Shown piece by piece: positions 47,414 to 57,314 of a DNA stretch of 64,000 nt. Both the position numbers and the translations under genes were made by a program. The stretch is from Portulaca oleracea. Taxonomy: Eukaryota > Streptophyta > Magnoliopsida > Caryophyllales > Portulacaceae. The notes beneath the pieces are model-generated. The model did not search any database. It had not been told where the DNA came from and worked only from the letters and a program-made list of their open reading frames with translations. The DNA lies in assembly GCA_029582165.1 (NCBI GenBank), contig CM055875.1, positions 31,182,644 to 31,246,643 of the forward strand. Direction: 5' to 3'. The first letter of the stretch is position 1. Every line of letters begins with the position of its first letter.

Positions 47414-49229
47414 TGATAATTGCGTTTCATGACTATATTTTTGTTGGTTTTTAATAGTGAATTAGGGAGCGTCTTGGTGTTGTGTTTTTTATGTGAATTT
47501 GTAGGATTTAAGGCCGAAACACCAATTTTCTCTCAACTTTTAGCAAAGGTGAAGACACCACAGTCCTCTACCTGACAAACCTAGACCGTGGTGTAAATTT
47601 GAGACGGAAAGGAGCAAGGAACGACCGGGCAGTGCACAACACGTGCGCGCGTACTGCAGCCCGGCAAAGAAGAACTTTTGGGCCAGCCACGAATTGATAT
47701 GGTCCAATCAGCAAAGAATGACAAAAGAGAGAAAGGGAGCCCATTTATTTCATCCAGCATGCATGCCGTCCAATAGAAGAAGGGAAGAGTGGAAAGGAAT
47801 TGATTATCATCCATCTACCCATTCAATTAGGCCCAATCAATATCAAGAGAACTGAGGGCAATTAACGTGATGTTGTTCTTGGGCCATGAATTCATGCGGT
47901 CCAATGAACAAAAGGGAGAAAATGAGGGCAAATTGATATCAATTAATTGCATTGGGCCATCAATTCCTTCCACCAATTTATGCGGCCCAATCAAATAGAA
48001 GGGAAGTGGAATTCAATTCCCTTCAAACATTCAACAACCCATTCCTTCGATCCAATGGGGAAAGAGAGAAGTGGAGTTGACTGGTTGAACCAATTCATGC
48101 GCCGAGCACAAAATGCAAAGGGAGAAGAGGCAGCGTCTATCACGGGGAGACCGTGGTATTGGCCACGGTCCGTGGTGAGACTGCGGTGCGTGTTTTTGGC
48201 CGTGCTGTGCAAGAAGGCAAGTGACGGTTATGATAATTGAGTCACTATTATTCTACCAGCGACCATCATTCAGGGAGGGGGAATTAATCATCCACCAAAG
48301 AGAGAAAAAAGAGCAACAAATACTTCCATCTACTCCTCCCCATTAATCAAGACCAAGATCAAAATTTGATTCGAAGAGAAACGAAGATCGAGATTCGGGA
48401 AGAAATTATCAACGCTCGCGAGGAAGACACCGCCCCGGGATCGAAAGGCTCGACGATCGTATTCCTTGTAGTTTGTATCTCTTTTCGATTTCTTTCTTTG
48501 TTTTGAGAATTAATCATGATGTTTGGAACTTGTTTTGTGTTTTCATTGAATATGAGTGAGTAGTTTATTTGAATTCTAGGGTTTTGCAACCCGGAACATT
48601 GTAGTTTGATTGATTGTTATTAGTATGTGCACGAGTTCTTGATTAGAATCAATAGAAGGTTGTGTTTTCCATGTTTATGAGTATTCTTAAGGCCTTGGAT
48701 ATTTGTAAGTTTGAGATTAACCTTAGAAGTACTGAAAGGTGAATTAGGGTAATCTGACTACCAACTTGTCTACCTAGGCTTGCGAAAGTTGAAAAATGAG
48801 TAGTAAACTAGGGAATCATTAGATAACCTGACTTTTTGAGACCTTCAATTCCGTTTAACCTAAAAAGCAGACGAAGGTTGTTGATTAGGTTGCTTAGAAT
48901 AATTCTATTTAGCATCGAAAGGGCGATAGAATTTAGAGTTTGTCGATTCTTAATTCGTTCTTGAATGTATGATTGTGCAGGCTATGTTCTAGTAATCGAA
49001 CTCGTTGTTAGGTTAGCATCTCCCTAGAAGTCTTTCTCTCTTGATAGATTCTTTGACTGTTTTCTTTCCTATTTTATAAGTTTGATTAGTTGTTAAACCT
49101 TTTCCAAAACTTAAAACCTGATTAGCTTAGAAATCGTGATAGAGTCTAGTTTATTGAGCTGCTAATTGAGTCCCTGTGGGATCGACCTTGACGTGCTACT
49201 ACGTACATCGTGCGCTTGCGGCCCTGTCA
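47414..49229 (+). repeat. LTR A of the tandem retroelement (1,816 bp)
   Basis: Starts TGATAATTGCG and ends GGCCCTGTCA. It lacks a stretch of about 37 bp near its start that LTRs B and C have. Its private GC-rich block is 47621-47672. It contains a conserved 8-bp-stem hairpin (GACCGTGG and its complement, 48149-48170). Open frames within it are conserved only because the DNA is. Confidence 0.9.
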
Positions 49230-49237
49230 AGTTTTTT

Positions 49238-49255
49238 TGGCGCCATTGCCGGGCA
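49238..49255 (+). other. Primer-binding site, tRNA-Asp type (first interior)
   Basis: TGGCGCCATTGCCGGGCA lies 8 nt after LTR A. The matching site in the second interior (54202-54219) reads TGGCGCCGTTGCCGGGGA, the exact complement of the 3' end of plant tRNA-Asp. This first copy has two mismatches. Confidence 0.88.
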
Positions 49256-49460
49256 CTTTGTCCCTAGTAGCCGGTAAATGAACCTCTTAGGTTGACTAAG
49301 TTGTTTTCTTTCTTTCTTTTTCTTTTCTTTTCTTTTTATCTTTGTTAAAAAACCAAAAAAAAAAAAAGAAATGACAATTCTTGATTTTCCCTAATTTGAG
49401 CAGGAATTATTTTGGCATTATCTTGAGCGATTACGTGCATGTCTTGTTCCACTTGGTGTT

Positions 49461-49880
49461 GTGCCTGGGAAATCAAATATTCTTGACATTGTTGCTGAGG
49501 GGGTGAATAGAGAGACTCATACTCTATTAGAATATTTTGGATTTCATGCTAAAACTGTTGATGAAGTTTGGAGTTTGCTTGAGTGGCTTGAACGTGACAC
49601 ACTTGATTTTGAAAATTATTATTGTGCTAGTTACTCTTACTCTAATCCTTGTGCATCTCATGCTAGATTATATACTCAACCTCATTGTTTGTCTCCTTGT
49701 CGTTTATGTAGTTCTTTTGACCATGATGAGTCTACATGCCCTAGTTCAGCTAGACTTCACATTTTAATGAGGGCAGTGCTTGAGCAACAAGATAAGTTGG
49801 AAGCTAACCTAAATGAAATAGAGGAAATAGTTTACTCTTCTGAGTCATCTTTGCCAACTGTTTTCTCTTTCTCATCCTAG
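49461..49880 (+). CDS. Gag-like zinc-knuckle ORF, first interior
   Basis: A frame of 139 codons beginning at a GTG. The frame is open further upstream to an in-frame TAA at 49392, preceded by an ATG at 49371. Residues around 73-90 contain C-R-L-C-x4-H-x4-C, the exact CX2CX4HX4C zinc knuckle of retroviral and retrotransposon nucleocapsid proteins. The N-terminal half (ILDIVAEGVNRETHTLLEYF, VWSLLEWLERD) resembles plant gag regions. The second interior has one residue different (Asn to Asp). The final codons overlap another open frame that runs into the acidic ORF. Function as packaging protein is an inference. Confidence 0.6.
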   Translation: MPGKSNILDIVAEGVNRETHTLLEYFGFHAKTVDEVWSLLEWLERDTLDFENYYCASYSYSNPCASHARLYTQPHCLSPCRLCSSFDHDESTCPSSARLHILMRAVLEQQDKLEANLNEIEEIVYSSESSLPTVFSFSS

Positions 49881-49959
49881 CTTACCTAGAGACACTACTG
49901 ATGGTGGCTTTGCTTTTCATAATGCATCCTTACCTTTTTCTCAGTCGACGGGGTTTGAG

Positions 49960-50520
49960 GTGAGTGATTCTCATGGGTTTGATTCTAGGTATGATGATGA
50001 TGTTTGTCATGAGTTAATTGATGCTATTGATGAGGAGACTTGTGAGGGGTTTGTGGTTGGATTAGAACCTTCAAGTAAAGAAATTGATGATGTACTCCAT
50101 GCTTCTCTTCCTTGTTCACCACCTTCGGTTGCCCCTAAGAACCTTGAGGAGCCCATTCCCTGTGAAGAGACCATTGATGTTTATGTTGATGTGGGATGTG
50201 AGGTTGACTCTTGTGATGTGACTGTGATTGAGAGGACCAACAATGTTCTTGATTTGCCCATAGGCACTTTAGAAGGGTTTCATCCCTATCTTGATCCTTA
50301 TTGTAAATGCCTAGAGGACTCAGCTAGAAAAATCATGTGGACTACTTATTTTGATTCTTTTGATTTTTCTAGTACTTTTGACTTATTTGAGAGAGTGCAA
50401 CTAACATTCTTTGCCATGAGTATTTTGTTGCTATCTTATTTGCAGGCTTGTGAACCGCATGCTGCAGAGTTTGACAAGCTTCAAAGGGCGTTAACCGCTT
50501 CTGAGGTAAGTTTCGTCTAG
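49960..50520 (+). CDS. Acidic ORF of unknown function, first interior
   Basis: 186 codons, Asp/Glu-rich in the first two thirds. It ends in a segment (LLLSYLQACEPHAAEFDKLQRAL) of a type I associate with the 3' interior of plant Athila-like or related retroelements. The frame is open from 49831, so it overlaps the end of the gag-like ORF in another frame. The second interior differs at four residues. No enzyme motif is visible. A hydrophobic stretch (about residues 149-163) could be a membrane or helix segment. Confidence 0.5.
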   Translation: MSDSHGFDSRYDDDVCHELIDAIDEETCEGFVVGLEPSSKEIDDVLHASLPCSPPSVAPKNLEEPIPCEETIDVYVDVGCEVDSCDVTVIERTNNVLDLPIGTLEGFHPYLDPYCKCLEDSARKIMWTTYFDSFDFSSTFDLFERVQLTFFAMSILLLSYLQACEPHAAEFDKLQRALTASEVSFV

Positions 50521-52341
50521 CTAAAGACGTTAAACTAGCGCTTCTTGGGAGGCAACCCAAGCGTTTAATCGCTTTATTAGGTTTTAATTCGTTCCTTTAA
50601 TTTGCTTCGTTATTATTTTTTTTAGAGTGTGATGCATTATGCCGTTTCCCTCTTGTGCATGCTACCCTTATTCGAAATGCATTACGGACACTGCTTTGTC
50701 CAAGCATGGGGGGGTTTGCGTTGATTGTCTTAAAATCATGTGCTTGAGTGAGACTGACGTTTATAGTTGCATATTTGTTAGTTTCTTTTTGTGTTTGTTA
50801 GGCATTGAATTTGCCTCTAGGTTGCATATAGGAGTAGGTTTCTTGCTTTCTTGCTAAAAGTTTAAAAAAAATTAAAAAAAAATTAGGATAGCATTTCGCC
50901 TTTATAAGGTGTGTTTGGATTGTCATTGCAAGTGTGTACTCAAGAGATTCTTGGCTTGATGTAGATGATAGGAGAAACTTGGTTGTTTGTTTGACTTAGG
51001 TTGCTAGTCATGTTCGTGATTTATCTAGTCTTGATCAATTCTTGTGCATGATAATGAAGATCTTGAGTTTGGTACATCAAAGGAACTAGTAGCAGTTATT
51101 GTGGTAGGTTAACCCGTGAAACTTCTTGAGCCTAAAAGACTGTCATTTTTATAGTCTCATATTCTTTTGAGTGTGACATTACCATGTTTGCATCTCTAGA
51201 ACTTGATTTGACTCTCTTTGAAACTACATTTGACTTGTGCATTGTGTTAATATGATTGAGGCCCATTTTGTAGCCACATAGCCAAAAAGCCACCTGACAT
51301 CTTGACTTCTTTTTTCTAGCCCTTTACTAACCATTTTTCCTGTCTTGTTGTTTACCCTATTCGTGCGCACCTTTGGCTTGTTCTTAATTCCATACCCTTT
51401 AGCCAAATTAGTGCAGCAACAATTCAGTTGGAGGCAGTTTTTGTAGTCTATATCTTTGGCGACTTCATTGGTTGGTTCACTTGATGAGGGAAGTATTGCT
51501 CATAGTCATTATTTATCCCCTCTTTTCATTCGAGGTTGAAATTGAGTTTAAAGGAAATGAGTCCACCTTTATGAATCTATGCTATTCACCAAAAAAAATA
51601 TTGAAAAAAAAGAAGAAAGTAGTAAAAACAAAAAAAAAAAAGAAGAAAGAAAAGTTTTGAGTAATAAGGTGAATAACATGGTGGTTTTCTTGTTTATATT
51701 GACTCTTCCGTTATTTTGCTTCGATGGGGAAGGTATTTATGCTTCATTGCGGTGTGATGTAAGAGGTGTTGTGCTATATGTATTGGGAATGTTGCTCTTT
51801 AGGTCCTTGGCTCTTAGCTCCACATTACCCAAATGAATTCCCTCCTTACCCTACACCTAAGCCCCATTACAACCCTTGAAAAGTCCTCATGATTAACTTT
51901 TATGCATGTTTTCTATAGCGGTAGAGAATCGAGAGTCTTGTCAAGCTTATGGTAGGTTGTTTACATTGGTTAAAGGTTTTGAGTGAACCGTCATATCTTT
52001 TGAAAACACACGAGGGGAGTGATCCACATACCCTAAAGTGAGGTCCTACCGATCCCAACTAGTTCGCCAAACATGTGAATGAATTTTGATTGCATTTGAG
52101 TTGTGATGGATTAGCTGTGTTGCTTCTTGACTTGTGATTCTATTTCGAACATCAATTTTTGTCTCAATTTGAATCTTATTCTCGCTAGGGAGTCTCTTTG
52201 TGAATGCTTGTTTTGGCTTTCTAATATGCCCTTTTTATTAGAGGAGGTGTGAGTAGATTTCTTTTTCTTTTCAAGTCCTTTCATCTAGTTTTGAGTCTTG
52301 TACTTGCTTGGGGACAAGCAAGGAATAAGCATGGGTGGATT
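50521..52341 (+). other. 3' interior of the first unit: hairpin, A-rich spacer, purine tract
   Basis: A non-coding stretch. A perfect 6-bp stem, CTTGGG-aggcaa-CCCAAG, lies at 50544-50561 just after the acidic ORF. An A-rich run lies at 51590-51655. GGGGACAAGCAAGG (near 52310) and GCATGGGTGGA just before LTR B act as the presumed polypurine primer region. Confidence 0.6.
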
Positions 52342-54193
52342 TGATAACTGCATTTCATGACTATATTTTTTTGGGTTTTTAATAGTGAATTAGGGAGAGT
52401 TCTATGTGTGAACCATGATTTTTATTCCAATTTCCCTACTACACTTAGTATTGTGTTTTTGATGTGAATTTGTAGGATTTAAGGCCGAAACACCAATTTT
52501 CTCTCAACTTTTAGCAAGGGTGAAGACACCACAGTCCTGTACATGACAAACCTAGACTGTGGTGTAAATTTGAGACGGAAAGGAGCAAGGAACGGCCGAT
52601 TGCACCACGGCAAGTGGCCACCGATCGGCGGCTGACAACTTTTGGGCCAGCCACGAATTGATACGGTCCAATCAGCAAAGAGTGACAAAAGAGAGAAAGG
52701 GAGCCCATTTATTTCATCCAGCATGCATGTCGTCCAATAGAAGAAGGGAAGAGTGGAAAGGAATTGATTATCATCCATCTACCCATTCAATTGGGCCCAA
52801 TCAATATCAAGAGAAGTGGGGGCAATTAACGTGATGGATTTCTTGGGCCATGAATTGATGCGGTCTAATGAACAAAAGGGAGAAAACGAGGGCAAATTGA
52901 TATTAATTAATTGCATTGGGCAATCAATTCCTTCTACCAATTTATGCGGCCCAATCAAATAGAAGGGAAGTGGAATTCAATTCCCTTCAAACATTCAGCA
53001 ACCCATTCCTTCGGTCCAATGGCGAAAGAGAGAAGTGGAGTTGACTTGTTGAACCAATTCATGCGCCGAGCACAAAATGCAAAGGGAGAAGAGGCAGCGT
53101 GTATCACGGGGAGACCGTGGTATTGGCCACGGTCCGTGGTGAGACTGCGGTGCGTGTTTTTGGCCGTGCTGCGCAAGAAGGCAAGTGACGGTTATGATAA
53201 TTGAGTCACTATTATTCTACCAGCGACCATCATTCATGGAGGGGGAATTAATCATCCACCCAAGAGAGAAAAAAGAGCAACAAATACTTCCATCTACTCC
53301 TCCCCATTAATCAAGACCAAGATCAAAATTTGATTCGAAGAGAAACGAAGATCGAGATTCGGGAAGAAATTATCAACCGTCGCAAGGAAGACACCGCCCC
53401 GGGATCGAAAGGCTCGACGATCGTATTCCTTGTAGTTTGTATCTCTTTTCGACTTCTTTCTTTGTTTTGAGAATTAATCATGATGTTTGGAACTTGTTTT
53501 GTGTTTTCATTGAATATGAGTGAGTAGTTTATTTGAATTCTAGGGTTTTGCAACACGAAACAATGTAGTTTGATTGATTGTTATTAGTTTGTGCACGAGT
53601 TCTTGATTAGAATTAATAGAAGGTTGTGTTTTCCATGTTTATGAGTATTCTTAAGGCCTTGGATATTTGTAAGTTTGAGATTAACCTTAGAAGTACTGAA
53701 AGGTGACTTAGGGTAATCTGACTACCAACCTGTCTACCTAGGCTTGCGAAAGTTGAAAAAGGAGTAGTAAACTAGGGAATCATTAGATAACCTGACTTTT
53801 TGAGACCTTCAATTCTGTTTAACCTGAAAAGCAGACGAAAGTTGTTGATTAGGTTGCTTAGAATAATTCTATTTAGCATCGAAAGGGCGATAGAATTTAG
53901 AGGTTGTCGATTCTTAATTCGTTCTTGAATGTATGATTGTGCAGGCTAGGTTCTAGTAATCGAACTCGTTGTTAGGTTAGCATCTCCCTAGAAGTCTTTT
54001 TCTCTTGATAGATTCTTTGATTGTTTTCTTTCCTATTTTATAAGTTTGATTAGTTGTTAAACCTTTTCCAAAACTTAAAACCTGATTAGCTTAGAAATCG
54101 TGATAGAGTCTAGTTTATTGAGCTGCTAATTGAGTCCCTGTGGGATCGACCTTGACGTGCTACTACGTACACTGTGCGCTTGCGGCCCTGTCA
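52342..54193 (+). repeat. LTR B of the tandem retroelement (1,852 bp)
   Basis: The middle LTR, TGATAACTGC to CCCTGTCA. It resembles LTR C slightly more than LTR A over most of its length. Its private GC-rich block is 52592-52636 and the conserved hairpin is at 53113-53134. It serves as 3' LTR of the first unit and 5' LTR of the second. Confidence 0.9.
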
Positions 54194-54201
54194 AGTTTTT
54201 T

Positions 54202-54219
54202 TGGCGCCGTTGCCGGGGA
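54202..54219 (+). other. Primer-binding site, tRNA-Asp type (second interior)
   Basis: TGGCGCCGTTGCCGGGGA is complementary to the CCA-ended 3' terminus of plant tRNA-Asp. Confidence 0.92.
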
Positions 54220-54428
54220 CTTTGTCCCTAGAAGCCGGTAAATGAACCTCTTAGGTTGACTAAGTTGTTTTCTTTCTTTCTTTCTTTTTCTTTTCTTTTC
54301 TTTTTATCTTTGTTAAAAAACCAAAAAAAAAAAAAGAAATGACAATTCTTGATTTTCCCTAATTTGAGCAGGAATTATTTTGGCATTATCTTGAGCGATT
54401 ACGTGCATGTCCTGTTCCACTTGGTGTT

Positions 54429-54848
54429 GTGCCTGGGAAATCAGATATTCTTGACATTGTTGCTGAGGGGGTGAATAGAGAGACTCATACTCTATTAGAA
54501 TATTTTGGATTTCATGCTAAAACTGTTGATGAAGTTTGGAGTTTGCTTGAGTGGCTTGAACGTGACACACTTGATTTTGAAAATTATTATTGTGCTAGTT
54601 ACTCTTACTCTAATCCTTGTGCATCTCATGCTAGATTATATACTCAACCTCATTGTTTGTCTCCTTGTCGTTTATGTAGTTCTTTTGACCATGATGAGTC
54701 TACATGCCCTAGTTCAGCTAGACTTCACATTTTAATGAGGGCAGTGCTTGAGCAACAAGATAAGTTGGAAGCTAACCTAAATGAAATAGAGGAAATAGTT
54801 TACTCTTCTGAGTCATCTTTGCCAACTGTTTTCTCTTTCTCATCCTAG
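54429..54848 (+). CDS. Gag-like zinc-knuckle ORF, second interior
   Basis: Same as the 49461 ORF apart from one residue, with the CX2CX4HX4C knuckle intact. The same overlap in another frame into the acidic ORF is present. Confidence 0.6.
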   Translation: MPGKSDILDIVAEGVNRETHTLLEYFGFHAKTVDEVWSLLEWLERDTLDFENYYCASYSYSNPCASHARLYTQPHCLSPCRLCSSFDHDESTCPSSARLHILMRAVLEQQDKLEANLNEIEEIVYSSESSLPTVFSFSS

Positions 54849-54927
54849 CTTACCTAGAGACACTACTGATGGTGGCTTTGCTTTTCATAATGCATCCTTA
54901 CCTTTTTCTCAGTCGACGGGGTTTGAG

Positions 54928-55488
54928 GTGAGTGATTCTCATGGGTTTGATTCTAGGTATGATGATGATGTTTGTCATGAGTCAATTGATGCTATTGATG
55001 AGGAGACTTGTGAGGGGTTTGTGGTTGGATTAGAACCTTCAAGTAAAGAAATTGATGATGTACTCCATGCTTCTATGCCTTGTTCACCACCTTCGGTTGC
55101 CCCTAAGAACCTTGAGGAGCCCATTCCCTGTGAAGAGACCATTGATGTTTATGTTGATGTGGGATGTGAGGTTGACTCTTGTGATGTGACTGTGATTGAG
55201 GGGACCAACAATGTTCTTGATTTGCCCATAGGCACTTTAGAAGGGTTTCATCCCTATCTTGATCCTTATTGTAAATGCCTAGAGGACTCAGCTAGAAAAA
55301 TCATGTGGACTACTTATTTTGATTCTTTTGATTTTTCTAGTACTTTTGACTTATTTGAGAGAGTGCAACTAACATTTTTTGCCATGAGTATTTTGTTGCT
55401 ATCTTATTTGCAGGCTTGTGAACCGCATGCTGCAGAGTTTGACAAGCTTCTAAGGGCGTTAACCGCTTCTGAGGTAAGTTTCGTCTAG
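54928..55488 (+). CDS. Acidic ORF of unknown function, second interior
   Basis: 186 codons, differing from the first copy at four residues (Leu/Ser, Leu/Met, Arg/Gly, Gln/Leu). It is intact, with no stops gained, although the element appears to lack any polymerase. Confidence 0.5.
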   Translation: MSDSHGFDSRYDDDVCHESIDAIDEETCEGFVVGLEPSSKEIDDVLHASMPCSPPSVAPKNLEEPIPCEETIDVYVDVGCEVDSCDVTVIEGTNNVLDLPIGTLEGFHPYLDPYCKCLEDSARKIMWTTYFDSFDFSSTFDLFERVQLTFFAMSILLLSYLQACEPHAAEFDKLLRALTASEVSFV

Positions 55489-57314
55489 CTAAAGACATTA
55501 AACTAGCGCTTCTTGGGAGACAACCCAAGCGTTTAATCGCTTTATTAGGTTTTAATTCGTTCCTTTAATTTGCTTCGTTTTTATTTTTTTAGAGTGTGAT
55601 GCATTATGTCGTTTCCCTCTTGTGCATGCTACCCTTATTCGAAATGCATTACGGACACTGCTTTGTCCAAGCATGGGGGGGGGGGTTGCGTTGATTGTCT
55701 TAAAATCATGTGCTTGAGTGAGACTGACGTTTATAGTTGCATATTTGTTAGTTTCTTTTTGTGTTTGTTAGGCATTGAATTTACATCTAGGTTGCATATA
55801 GGAGTAGGTTTCTTGCTTTCTTGCTAAAAGTTTAAAAAAAATTATAAAAAAAATTAGGATAGCATTTCGCCTTTATAAGGTGTGTTTGGATTGTCATTGC
55901 AAGTGTGTACTCAAGAGATTCTTGGCTTGATGTAGATGATAGGAGAAACTTGGTTGTTTGTTTGACTTAGGTTGCTAGTCATGTTCGTGATTTATCTAGT
56001 CTTGATCAATTCTTGTGCATGATAATGAAGTTCTTGAGTTTGGTACATCAAAGGAACTAGTAGCAGTTATTGTGGTAGGTTAACCCGTGAAACTTCTTGA
56101 GCCTAAAAGACTGTCATTTTTATAGTCTCATATTCTTTTGAGTGTGACGTTACCATGTTTGCATCTCTAGAACTTGATTTGACTCTCTTTGAAACTGCAT
56201 TTGACTTGTGCATTGTGTTAATATGATTGAGGCCCATTTTGTAGCCACATAGCCAAAAAGCCACCTGACATCGTGACTTCTTTTTTCTAGCCCTTTACTA
56301 ACCATTTTTCCTGTCTTGTTGTTTACCCTATTCGTGCGCACCTTTGGCTTGTTCTTAATTCCATACCCTTTAGCCAAATTAGTGGAGCAACAATTCAGTT
56401 GGAAGCAGTTTTTGTAGTCTATATCTTTGGCGACTTCGTTGGTTGGTTCACTTGATGAGGGAAGTATTGCTCATAGTCATTATTTATCCCCTCTTTTCGT
56501 TCGAGGTTGAAATTGAGTTTAAAGGAAATGAGTCCACCTTTATGAATCTATGTTATTCACCAAAAAAAAATATTGAAAAAAAAAGAAGAAAGTAGTAAAA
56601 ACAAAAAAAAAAAAAGAAGAAAGAAAAGTTTTGAGTAATAAGGTGAATGACATGGTGGTTTTCTTGTTTATATTGACTCTTCCGTTATTTTGCTTCGATG
56701 GGGAAGGTATTTATGCTTCATTGCGGTGTGATGTAAGAGGTGTTGTGCTATATGTATTGGAATGTTGCTCTTTAGGTCCTTGGCTCTTAGCTCCACATTA
56801 CCCAAATGAATTCCCTCCTTACCCTACACCTAAGCCCCATTACAACCCTTGAAAAGTCCTCATGATTAACTTTTATGCATGTTTTCTATAGCGGTAGAGA
56901 ATCGAGAGTCTTGTCAAGCTTATGGTAGGTTGTTTACATTGGTTAAAGGTTTTGAGTGAACCGTCATATCTTTTGCAAACACACGAGGGGAGTGATCCAC
57001 ATGCCCTAAAGTGAGGTCCTACCGATCCCAACTAGTTCGCCAAACATGTGAATGAATTTTGATTGCATTTGAGTTGTGATGGATTAGCTGTGTTGCTTCT
57101 TGACTTGTGATTCTATTTCGAACATCAATTTTTGTCTCAATTTGAATCTTATTCTCGCTAGGGAGTCTCTTTGTGAATGCTTGTTTTGGCTTTCTAATAT
57201 GCCCTTTTTATTAGAGGAGGTGTGAGTAGATTTCTTTTTCTTTTCAAGTCCTTTCATCTAGTTTTGAGTCTTGTACTTGCTTGGGGACAAGCAAGGAGTA
57301 AGCATGGGTGGATT
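55489..57314 (+). other. 3' interior of the second unit
   Basis: Repeats the layout of 50521-52341. The hairpin here is CTTGGG-agacaa-CCCAAG (55512-55529): the loop changed by one base and the stem was kept. A longer G-run (about ten) occurs near 55676. Confidence 0.6.

Noticed and set aside
47947..48240. 97-codon frame present in all three LTRs
   Set aside because: It lies within the LTR and is repeated only because the LTRs are copies. There is no domain and no reason to expect translation.
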